A stretch of 15,797 nucleotides of DNA from Chthonomonas sp. UBA2785. GTDB lineage: Bacteria; Armatimonadota; Fimbriimonadia; Fimbriimonadales; Fimbriimonadaceae. The notes beneath the pieces were generated by a model, which was not told the origin of the DNA, ran no database searches, and worked only from the letters and a program-made list of their open reading frames with translations. Shown piece by piece: positions 1 to 8,642 of this stretch (position 1 is its first letter; every line of letters starts with the position of its first letter). Position numbers and translations under genes: made by a program. The stretch covers positions 1-15,797 of the forward strand of contig DEIB01000044.1 in the NCBI GenBank assembly GCA_002352215.1, given 5' to 3'.

Positions 1-565
1 TCACCTTTCCCTCACGGTACTGGATGCACTATCGGTGACAAGTCGTACTTAGCCTTACCCGGTGGTCCGGGCAGATTCACGCGGATTTCCTCGTGATCCG
101 CGCTACTCGGGTACCTCTTGAATCTGAGTTTGATTTAGAATACGGGGCTGTCACCCTCTATGGCCAGACTTTCCAATCTGTTCTTTTATCTCTCTCTAGT
201 CTCCTTTTCTCAACCTCGCTGAAAGAACCGGATGGCTCTCTCAGGGAGGTTAAGTTAGAGGCCCCACAACCCCAACCGGCATGCCGGCTGGTTTAGGCTG
301 GTCCGTGTTCGCTCGCCGCTACTGACGGAGTCTCTTCGATTTCTTTTCCACGGGTTACTTAGATGTTTCAGTTCACCCGGTGCCCTCCACACTCCCTATG
401 TGTTCAGGAGTGGGTACCAAGGCATTACCCTTGGTGGGTTTCCCCATTCGGAAATCTCCGGATCAAAGCATTTGTGCTGCTCCCCGGAGCGTTTCGCCGC
501 TTACGCGTCCTTCGTCGGCAACTTGTCCCTAGGCATTCGCCGCGCACCTTCTCTCGTTAGCAAAC
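1..565 (-). rRNA. rrl: 23S ribosomal RNA, 5' part (gene runs off the left edge)
   Basis: Read on the minus strand, this contains several universal landmarks of 23S domain I: GAACTGAAACATCTAAGTA (around 344-362), AGTAGCGGCGAGCGAAC (around 310-326), GGGTGACAGCCCCGTA, and the block GTACCGTGAGGGAAAGG near bases 3-20. The 5' end is placed near 565 by analogy with E. coli, where the GGTGGATGCC-like block (here 532-541) begins about 22 nt into the molecule; the uncertainty is about 10 nt. The visible part covers what takes roughly 475 nt in E. coli, so it is some 80-90 nt longer. The excess lies at about 165-320, between the GCGAGCGAAC block and GGGTGACAG, and contains a long hairpin. No 16S or tRNA lies upstream. 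Short ORFs across this stretch are not genes. Confidence 0.97.
203..265 (-). other. Expansion hairpin inside 23S domain I
   Basis: On the rRNA strand, CTGAGAGAGCC pairs fully, with two G-U wobbles, to GGTTCTTTCAG across an ATCC loop. The stem continues past a C/C mismatch into CTTAACCTC pairing with GAGGTTGAG. The core is 209-254, and outer CTCTA/TAGAG pairing may extend it. E. coli has only short helices between the flanking conserved blocks, from memory of that sequence. The compensating wobble pairs suggest a real RNA helix rather than chance. Confidence 0.65.
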
Positions 566-676
566 GCTTGCGCGCTCGGTGCCTTTACTACGCAGTCTAC
601 GTACCTCTATGTAGCTTTCAAAATGCTCGCCCTTTGGGGCAACTTCGCCGGGGCTCGTGGCCACCGGCAAAGAGGA
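566..676 (-). other. 23S rRNA leader (promoter to mature 5' end)
   Basis: This is about 105-110 nt between the predicted transcription start (near 670) and the mature 23S 5' end. It has an imperfect palindrome at 597-614 (CTACATA/TACGTAG with one A-C mismatch), a GCCC-CAAA-GGGC mini-hairpin at 629-640, and, at 614-628, a sequence resembling the boxA plus GAAAG element seen before many 23S genes. These may be RNase III processing and antitermination signals, but the match to boxA is weak. No protein gene or tRNA is visible. Confidence 0.45.
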
Positions 677-705
677 GTTATACCAGCCCGACCCCCTGGA
701 GTCAA
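677..705 (-). promoter_or_regulatory. Promoter of the 23S rRNA gene
   Basis: The minus strand reads TTGACT (700-705), a 17-bp spacer, then TATAAC (677-682). Each hexamer is one base from the sigma-70 consensus and the spacing is optimal, making this the best promoter match I found in the window. The 20 bp upstream of the -35 box holds T-runs (TTTTT and TTTCTTT) like an UP element. The start should fall near 670, in front of the 23S gene only. The lipoprotein gene upstream ends 38 bp before the -35 box. Confidence 0.8.
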
Positions 706-743
706 GCATCCCAAAGAAACGTCGGAAAAACGGGACCACCGGC

Positions 744-1226
744 TCAGGGCGCGGAGGACGTTTCCTTCGAATCCTGGTCCTTCTCGGGGGCCGCCGCCGC
801 ACCGTCGGCCAGCCTCCGGAAGCGGTATTCAGCGTCATTTACGCCGTCATACATCAATAAATCCTTCGTTTCGGTGTTCACCACGGCCAGCGAGGACTTT
901 TTCTCTGGGTCCTTCTTGAGAGGGGCCTCATTCACCCGGACCACGGTCAGGACCAGGGCCCCATCCTTCCCTTCCATGGTCCCGGTCTGGCGCTCGTCAA
1001 GCACGGTCAGCACCCACGTGCCGTCGGCTTTGACCTCCAATTTGGGTACGGGCAGGCTGTTCTCCTTGAAGTCGCGCATCTCCGCGGGGTCGAGAATCAT
1101 CTCATAGGACCCCACGTAGGTGTCCCAAGGCTTCGGGGCATTGGCCTGCCCCTGGGTTTGGGCCGAAGACTGTTGGCAACCCACTAGGGCAAGGGCGAAG
1201 AGGGCGGAAAGGAGGGCTGGCTTCAT
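744..1226 (-). CDS. Small lipoprotein, function unknown
   Basis: This 160-aa protein has a clear lipoprotein signal: MKPALLSALFALA followed by the lipobox LVGC with Cys17, so it is probably lipid-anchored in the envelope. After a short Gln/Ala linker comes a compact domain (about residues 33-135) with alternating beta-type stretches (KLEVKADGTWVLTV, GALVLTVVRV), then a charged, Ala-rich tail. It does not match a family I can name; the fold could be lipocalin-like. Its ATG overlaps the TGA of the upstream lipoprotein gene as ATGA and has no clear Shine-Dalgarno, so it is probably translated by coupling. The motif YVGSYEMILDPAEMR resembles YLGSWRIQVSADMR in the upstream protein, which suggests the two are paralogs. 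Confidence 0.75.
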   Translation of the reverse strand: MKPALLSALFALALVGCQQSSAQTQGQANAPKPWDTYVGSYEMILDPAEMRDFKENSLPVPKLEVKADGTWVLTVLDERQTGTMEGKDGALVLTVVRVNEAPLKKDPEKKSSLAVVNTETKDLLMYDGVNDAEYRFRRLADGAAAAPEKDQDSKETSSAP

Positions 1227-1900
1227 TGGGCACGCTCAAAAACGACGGGCGTGTCGCCTTGCAGGCCACGAAGTTGCTTCTTCGCCGCGTCATAGGTCAG
1301 TTCAATGGGTCCCGATTGGGTGAGGCCAGCGGTTTCCCCACTCGGGGCCGTGCTCGGGTCCGGATAGAGAGTCAACTGAGGCCCACTGGCCGCAAAGCGA
1401 CCACTGATGCCGAAGCCCCCCGAGTCCAGCCGGAAGGTCGCATCCTGGCTCAAGAGCAACCGGGTCCCATCCAGCACGCCCCCAATCATCTTGCGGGCCT
1501 CGTCCATCTTCTGCTTCACTTCCTCATCGCTCAGGCCGCTGTTGCGATAGGACGTCTCAGACTTCTTGAGCTGCTCTTCGGCGGCCGCACGCATGTCCGC
1601 ACTCACCTGGATCCGCCAAGATCCGAGGTACTCCGGCCCCGTGGACTTGGTGATTTCGCCCTTAGAATCGGCGTCCTTGTCGTCCTTGGGCTTGGCTTCG
1701 GGCGAGCCACCCGGGCTGGTAACAGGCGAAGTCGCGTCGTTCGGAGTCGAGGGGGCGTTTGCCGTCGGGCTGGCCCCTCCGGGGGTCTCGGCGGCCGGGG
1801 CGCTGCCGTTTTGGCAACCCACCAAGCCCAGGATTACCAGGCCCGCCAGCAATGAAAACGACCTCAGGACCCCTCTCGGGCCCTTCAAGGATTGCTTCAT
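1223..1900 (-). CDS. Lipoprotein with Pro/Ala/Ser-rich linker, function unknown
   Basis: This 225-aa protein has a lipobox LVGC with Cys29 after a hydrophobic stretch (FSLLAGLVILG). A disordered linker rich in Pro, Ala, Ser, Thr and Gly (about 30-70) follows, then a charged stretch (KPKDDKDADSKGE) that may span a gap between envelope layers. The folded part begins at about residue 90 (YLGSWRIQVSADMR), continues with a Lys/Glu-rich helix (about 105-140), and ends in beta-type segments with an RLDSGGFGISGRFAASG stretch. I do not recognise a named family. The gene is first in a two-gene unit and reads ATGA into the next lipoprotein. A TACAAT -10 box lies 5 bp before its ATG, so the mRNA is probably leaderless. 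Confidence 0.75.
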   Translation of the reverse strand: MKQSLKGPRGVLRSFSLLAGLVILGLVGCQNGSAPAAETPGGASPTANAPSTPNDATSPVTSPGGSPEAKPKDDKDADSKGEITKSTGPEYLGSWRIQVSADMRAAAEEQLKKSETSYRNSGLSDEEVKQKMDEARKMIGGVLDGTRLLLSQDATFRLDSGGFGISGRFAASGPQLTLYPDPSTAPSGETAGLTQSGPIELTYDAAKKQLRGLQGDTPVVFERAQ

Positions 1901-1905
1901 GCCCT

Positions 1906-1911
1906 ATTGTA
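1906..1911 (-). promoter_or_regulatory. -10 box TACAAT of the lipoprotein pair (leaderless type)
   Basis: TACAAT on the minus strand lies 5 bp from the ATG at 1900, which would place the transcript start at about the A of the start codon. No convincing -35 box is seen. The same CTACAATA string precedes the MCE gene. Read on the plus strand the site is TATTGT, also -10-like, so it could serve mnmE too. Confidence 0.5.
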
Positions 1912-1936
1912 GTCCCGTTTCAGGTATGCCCGCTGT

Positions 1937-3250
1937 GTGGCTCACGGACTCTCGGAACTCATTATCGCCCCCATCACGGGGCGGGACCGAGCGGCCGTCG
2001 CCCTCGTGCGGGCTTCGGGACCGGGAGCCTGGGCCCTGGCGGGGCAAGTCTTTCGGGTGTTGCCCGCTGCGCCCCAGGCCCGCTACGCCTACTACGGGCA
2101 CTTCGCGCACGGCGATGACGGCTTTTGTTTGCTGTTCGCCGAGGGCCAATCCTTCACGGGGGAAGAGAGTGCCGAGTTCCACTTGCACGGGTCGCCAGTT
2201 TCCGTGGCGAAATTCCTCGAGATCTGTGTGACCCAGGGGGCAAGGATGGCGAGGCCCGGCGAGTTCACGTTGCGGGCTTTCCTGAATGGGCGCATCGACC
2301 TCACCCAGGCCGAAGCGGTGCGCGATACCGTCGACGCCCTCACCGAAAATCAACTGCGCGCGGCCCATCGCCAGCGGGACGGGGCGCTACGGGCACGGCT
2401 CGGTGTGGTTCGCGATGAACTCGTCGGCTGCCTGGCCATGGTGGAGGCCAGCACGGATTTTAGCGAGGAAGTGGGCGACCTGGATCGGACTGCATTGGCC
2501 GCTCGGGTGCAAGGAGTGCAGACGGAATTGGATGCCCTGCTAGCGACCCAGCGCACCGGGGCCATCATGCGGCACGGGGCCGCCGTGGCCATTGTCGGCC
2601 TGCCCAATGCCGGCAAGTCTTCCCTCTTCAATGCGCTCTTGGGTCGGGATCGCGCCATCGTCACCCCCATTGCCGGCACCACCCGCGACACGGTGGAAGA
2701 GTGGCTGGACCTGGGCGGGGTCCCGGCCCGTATCGTCGACACCGCTGGCCTACGCCCGAGCGAAGACACCGTGGAGCAAATGGGCATCGAGCGCAGCCGC
2801 GAAGCTCTGCGCCATGCGGATGTGGTGTGGCACGTTTACGATGCAACCCTGGGCTGGACTGAGGCCGACGAAGCTCTACTTCAGGAGTGGGAAGGGCGGC
2901 CGGGCCTAGTAATCGCCAATAAGTGCGACCTCGCTCCGCAAGTGGCCAAGGGAATCCCGGTTTCGGCCCTCACTGGGCAGGGCCTGACCGCGCTCACGGA
3001 CTGGATGCAGGATTGGGCCGGCCAGCCCAACGCGGAAATCGGCACCGTGAACCCCCGCCACGCCGAATCCCTCACCCGGGTGCAAGAGGCCTTGGGCGAT
3101 GTCCAGGCCATGCTCACACAGCCCGTGCCGGATGACTTGGCGGCGGTGGGGCTGGGTTCGGCCATCCGCATCCTGGGCGAAATCACCGGCGAAACCACCC
3201 CGCCGGACGTGCTCACGCGCATCTTCCAAGACTTCTGCATTGGCAAGTGA
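1937..3250 (+). CDS. mnmE: tRNA uridine-5-carboxymethylaminomethyl modification GTPase MnmE (TrmE)
   Basis: MnmE works with MnmG to modify U34 of tRNAs reading two-family-box codons; it is a cytosolic, folate-binding, potassium-activated GTPase. The N-terminal folate-binding domain (about 5-120) has FTGEESAEFHLHG. Helical parts flank the inserted G domain, whose motifs are all present: G1 GLPNAGKS (221-228), GTTRD (247-251), DTAG (268-271) and NKCD (328-331). The protein ends in FCIGK, carrying the CIGK motif whose cysteine is conserved in the family. At 437 aa it is slightly shorter than the E. coli protein (454), mostly at the N-terminus. The start is a GTG; no upstream in-frame start fits the family, and the Shine-Dalgarno is weak (AGG at 1922-1924). 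The lipoprotein pair is divergent, and clpB lies 90 bp downstream. Confidence 0.96.
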   Translation: MAHGLSELIIAPITGRDRAAVALVRASGPGAWALAGQVFRVLPAAPQARYAYYGHFAHGDDGFCLLFAEGQSFTGEESAEFHLHGSPVSVAKFLEICVTQGARMARPGEFTLRAFLNGRIDLTQAEAVRDTVDALTENQLRAAHRQRDGALRARLGVVRDELVGCLAMVEASTDFSEEVGDLDRTALAARVQGVQTELDALLATQRTGAIMRHGAAVAIVGLPNAGKSSLFNALLGRDRAIVTPIAGTTRDTVEEWLDLGGVPARIVDTAGLRPSEDTVEQMGIERSREALRHADVVWHVYDATLGWTEADEALLQEWEGRPGLVIANKCDLAPQVAKGIPVSALTGQGLTALTDWMQDWAGQPNAEIGTVNPRHAESLTRVQEALGDVQAMLTQPVPDDLAAVGLGSAIRILGEITGETTPPDVLTRIFQDFCIGK

Positions 3251-3298
3251 TGAGCATTTTTGGCCCATTTCTCCGCCCCGAGCCCCCTTAGTGAAACC

Positions 3299-3310
3299 TG
3301 ACACCATAAT
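3299..3310 (+). promoter_or_regulatory. Possible clpB -10 region (TGACACCATAAT)
   Basis: CATAAT (3305-3310) is one base from the -10 consensus and would give a start near 3317 and a leader of about 24 nt that holds the AGGA ribosome site. No good -35 box is present at 16-18 bp. The 11-mer TGACACCATAA recurs on the minus strand at 7787-7797, before the hisF operon. Confidence 0.35.
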
Positions 3311-3320
3311 TGATACGTTA

Positions 3321-3340
3321 CTTGAGTATAGGACACTCAT

Positions 3341-3341
<1 letters not shown>
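3321..3341 (+). promoter_or_regulatory. HAIR-like operator (HspR binding site) overlapping the clpB start
   Basis: The sequence is CTTGAGT (3321-3327), seven bases, then ACTCATA (3335-3341). The published HspR inverted repeat (HAIR) is CTTGAGT-N7-ACTCAAG, so the left arm and spacer length match exactly and the right arm matches in five of seven bases. HspR represses clpB and dnaK operons in actinobacteria and in some other phyla. Here the site covers the ribosome site AGGA (3330-3333) and reaches the first base of the ATG. HspR itself is not in the window. Confidence 0.6.
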
Positions 3342-5931
<2,590 letters not shown>

Positions 5932-5935
<4 letters not shown>

Positions 5936-6684
5936 CGCACGCTCAGGCCGAGCTCTTGCATCTCTTGCTTGAGGACCTGCACGGTGGTCAATCCATCGTG
6001 CAGGATCCCAGCGAGCAGCACCGCGTCGGCCTTCCCTGTTTGCACGGCATCCACGAGGTGCCCGGCATTCCCAGCGCCACCACTGGCGATGACGGGCACG
6101 GAAACGGCCTCGGCCACGGCCCGCGTGAGTTCCAAATCGTAACCTTGGCGGGTGCCGTCCCCGTCCATGCTGGTGAGCAAGATTTCTCCGGCCCCGCGCG
6201 AAACGGCTTCCTGCGCCCACTTCACCGCATTTAAGCCCGTGAAAGTGCGCCCCCCGTGGGTGGTCACTTCCCAATGATCGCCCTGGCGCTTGGCGTCAAT
6301 GGCGACCACCACGCACTGCGCGCCAAAGACTCCGGCCGCCTCCGTGATCAGTTCGGGCCTTTGCACCGCCGCTGTGTTTAAGGAAACCTTGTCTGCCCCC
6401 GCCAGCAGCGCCGCCCGCACCTGCTCAACCTCTCGGATGCCGCCCCCCACCGTAAACGGGATAAAGAGCACCTCCGCCACCCGCCGGGCAAGTTCGACCA
6501 CCGGCAAGCGCTGGTCAGACGAGGCCGTGATATCGAGGAAAACAATCTCGTCCGCGCCTTGGGCTTCGTAGTGGGCGGCCAGTTCCACCGGGTCGCCGGC
6601 GTCGCGCAGGCCGACGAAGTTCGTCCCTTTCACTACGCGCCCATCCTTGATATCAAGGCACGGAATGAGGCGAACGAGATTCAT
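5932..6684 (-). CDS. hisF: Imidazole glycerol phosphate synthase cyclase subunit HisF
   Basis: HisF uses ammonia delivered by HisH to turn PRFAR into imidazole glycerol phosphate and AICAR, linking histidine and purine synthesis. The protein is 250 aa, normal for the family, with a (beta/alpha)8 barrel. Both catalytic aspartates fall at their standard positions: D11 in PCLDIKDGRVVKG and D130 in VVAIDAKR. The phosphate-binding loops TVGGGI, SLNTAAV and VIASGGAGN are present. The start ATG overlaps the TGA of the upstream membrane-protein gene (ATGA), so it is probably translated by coupling. No other his gene is in the window; HisH must be elsewhere. The gene's TAA overlaps the clpB TAG, tail to tail. 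Confidence 0.97.
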
Positions 6685-7523
6685 GGCGTCATTTTCCGTT
6701 TGATGCGCGCGCGGCGAATAGGCCCGGCACGCTCCAATTCGATGATGAACTCGCAGTCAAAGTCGTTCATCGTCTGGGTTTCGGGGAGATCGCCAGTTCG
6801 AAGAGCCTCGTGCGCCAGCTTAATCATCAACCCTGTAGCGATGACTTCTTGGTCAGCGGGTACGGGGTAGGTTTCCACTTCGGGCATTCCTCGCTTGCGC
6901 AAGCCCCGGGTCATCACAATTCCCGATCCTTCCCCATCTGGCCGCCAGGTGACGTTCACGTGCAGGGCCGGGCGATTGGCGTTGTTGTTCCGGGCCAATT
7001 CACCTCCGAGTTCGTCCGCCAGCCACACGCTGCCGCTCACGCGGTCGTAAATGGCCGTGCCGCCCATTAGGTCCGAGAGCGAGTGCGCCAAATGGGGCAA
7101 GAACTGAAGATGAAAGGCATTCCGCAGCGGGGACCGGCTGGCGTACCGAATCTTCGCGATAGCCTTGGCGGCGGCAATCGCATCCAGTTGTTCGGCATTC
7201 GGGGCCACGTCGTCGGTGAAGAGATCGGGCCGGAAGGCGTACGGGTTCTTCTCCCGCAAAGCCACCGCGATGTGGAGCCGGACGTCGCTGAAGATCATCC
7301 CTTCCTGCGCGCCAATGCAGGGGCGGCCGGGCCGGTTGTGCGGATTGGCCGAAATCATTCGGTCCATCATCTTCTCCGCCGGCGGCAGTTTAAGTTCCTG
7401 CACGTACACCCAGTACTCGTTCTCGGCCAAATAGCCGCGAATCGGGCGGCGATGCCACCAGCGGTAAAACAACGCGGCGACCAGCGCAACCAGCAGGAAC
7501 GAGACAACGAAAATCGGGCCCAT
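6681..7523 (-). CDS. Membrane-anchored protein of unknown function
   Basis: This 280-aa protein begins with one hydrophobic segment (about residues 3-20, PIFVVSFLLVALVAALF) followed by RWWHRR, a positive-inside stop-transfer pattern that puts the N-terminus outside and the bulk of the protein in the cytoplasm; the reverse topology is not excluded. The rest is soluble, with no motif I can assign. Notable stretches are GAQEGMIFSDVRLHIAVALREKNPYAFRPDLF (in parts), SVWLADELGGELARNNNANRP, and a basic end, RRARIKRK. The gene sits 9 bp after the small Cys4 gene and overlaps hisF by 4 bp, so the three form an operon. A role in histidine synthesis is not implied by its sequence. Confidence 0.8.
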   Translation of the reverse strand: MGPIFVVSFLLVALVAALFYRWWHRRPIRGYLAENEYWVYVQELKLPPAEKMMDRMISANPHNRPGRPCIGAQEGMIFSDVRLHIAVALREKNPYAFRPDLFTDDVAPNAEQLDAIAAAKAIAKIRYASRSPLRNAFHLQFLPHLAHSLSDLMGGTAIYDRVSGSVWLADELGGELARNNNANRPALHVNVTWRPDGEGSGIVMTRGLRKRGMPEVETYPVPADQEVIATGLMIKLAHEALRTGDLPETQTMNDFDCEFIIELERAGPIRRARIKRKMTP

Positions 7524-7532
7524 GGCTGCGAA

Positions 7533-7748
7533 CTAGGGGCCGACGCCCGCCATCCATCTCTCCATGAGTTTGAGCTCCTCACGGGAGAGAAAAGGGATGC
7601 AACTGGCACACAAGCCGGCCTCATTCACACCCTTGGCGCGGCACAGCAGGCACCCATTGCGACGCCGGGCGTGGGCGACCATCTTGGGCTGAGTCAGCGC
7701 ATAAATGAGCTGTTCTCTCGGTATGCCTTCGCTGTTCACCCTTTCCAC
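7533..7748 (-). CDS. Small CxxC...CxxC (zinc-binding type) protein
   Basis: This 71-aa protein has two cysteine pairs, C33-x2-C36 and C47-x2-C50, spaced as in a small zinc ribbon or treble-clef knuckle. A basic run (HARRRNG) comes before and a helical, charged tail (SREELKLMERWM) after. The pattern favours a zinc-stabilised nucleic-acid- or protein-binding role, but no family is recognised. The start shown is a GTG with GGAAG 7 bp upstream; a second in-frame GTG at 7739 is possible and would remove three residues. It is first in the operon with the membrane protein and hisF, and it is divergent from the exonuclease III gene. Confidence 0.65.
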   Translation of the reverse strand: MERVNSEGIPREQLIYALTQPKMVAHARRRNGCLLCRAKGVNEAGLCASCIPFLSREELKLMERWMAGVGP

Positions 7749-7786
7749 TGCCTTTCTTCCACGCCTCGCAATCGGCTATCGTCTCG

Positions 7787-7797
7787 TTATGGTGTCA
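7787..7797 (-). promoter_or_regulatory. Shared upstream motif TGACACCATAA (possible -10 region)
   Basis: This 11-mer on the minus strand is identical to the one ahead of clpB (3299-3309). Here it lies 38 bp before the GTG of the Cys4 gene, against 31 bp before the clpB ATG. CATAAC inside it could be a -10 box. No -35 partner is visible. It lies in the 66-bp divergent gap and could also affect the exonuclease gene. Confidence 0.3.
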
Positions 7798-7814
7798 CAT
7801 GCGGGGTCTTGCGC

Positions 7815-8585
7815 GTGAGAGTTGCGACCTTTAACGTCAATTCGCTGCGGGCACGCTTGCCCGTGTTTCTGCATTGGCTGGATACGGCCGGGCCGGACGT
7901 GGTGGCCTTGCAAGAGATCAAAACGGTGGAGGAAACCTTCCCGCGGGCTGAAATCGAGGAGCGGGGTTACCACCTGGCCATTCATGGGCAAAAGACGTAC
8001 AACGGGGTCGCCCTCCTCTCGCGCACGCCCATGGAGGATGTCGTCAAGGGCCTCCCGGGCGAGGCATTCAATCAAGATGCGCGCGTGATCAGCGCGACAA
8101 TCAACGGGGTACGCATTGTCAACACCTACGTCCCCAACGGCACCAAGATTGGGAGCGACAAGTTTGCCTACAAGCTGGCCTGGTTGGAGCATTTCGACGG
8201 GGTGATGCGACAGATCGAGTCCGGGCCGGCGCTTTGGCTAGGAGATATCAACATCGCCCCGACGGCCGATGACCTCTTTGAACCCGAGAAGAAGCTCGGC
8301 GTAGTGGGCTACCACCCCGAAGAGCACGTGCGTCTTGCCCGCCTCACCGACCGGGGCTGGACGGACGTCTTTCGCCGGGATACCGAGGGTCCAGGGCACT
8401 ACACGTTCTGGGAATACATGATCCCCAACGGGTTCAAACGCAACCTCGGCTGGCGGATTGACCACATCTACGCCACGCCGAGCCTGGTGGACCGGTGCGA
8501 AAACTGCTACGTGGACAAAGACCCGCGCGGGATGGAACGCCCCAGCGACCACACCCCGGTGGTGGTCACGGTGAATCCCGCCTAG
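7815..8585 (+). CDS. xth: Exodeoxyribonuclease III (AP endonuclease family)
   Basis: This protein of about 256 aa belongs to the metal-dependent exonuclease/endonuclease/phosphatase superfamily and repairs abasic sites. In order it has: VATFNVNSLRAR (start), the metal-binding glutamate in ALQEIKT, YNGVALLSR, the catalytic-tyrosine-region motif NTYVPNG, LGDINIAPT, the WRIDHIYAT motif, and C-terminal PSDHTPVVV with the catalytic Asp-His. The length suits XthA (268 aa in E. coli). The reading frame is open far upstream, but the conserved N-terminal strand starts right after GTG 7815; a TTG at 7809 is the only near alternative. No clear Shine-Dalgarno precedes the GTG. It is divergent from the Cys4/hisF operon and 57 bp before the peptidase gene, with no terminator between, so the two may be co-transcribed. 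Confidence 0.93.
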   Translation: MRVATFNVNSLRARLPVFLHWLDTAGPDVVALQEIKTVEETFPRAEIEERGYHLAIHGQKTYNGVALLSRTPMEDVVKGLPGEAFNQDARVISATINGVRIVNTYVPNGTKIGSDKFAYKLAWLEHFDGVMRQIESGPALWLGDINIAPTADDLFEPEKKLGVVGYHPEEHVRLARLTDRGWTDVFRRDTEGPGHYTFWEYMIPNGFKRNLGWRIDHIYATPSLVDRCENCYVDKDPRGMERPSDHTPVVVTVNPA

Positions 8586-8642
8586 CCCTAATTCCCTCGC
8601 TCGCTCAGTTCGCAAGGGCGCATTCCCGGGCTGAAAAGTGGT

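Noticed and set aside
363..1107. Plus-strand open frames across the 23S 5' end and its promoter
   Set aside because: They run through conserved rRNA sequence and the antisense of a lipoprotein gene, and their translations look random.
7083..7814. A 244-codon N-terminal extension of the exonuclease III frame
   Set aside because: This part lies opposite the membrane-protein and Cys4 genes, and the conserved ExoIII N-terminus begins just after GTG 7815.
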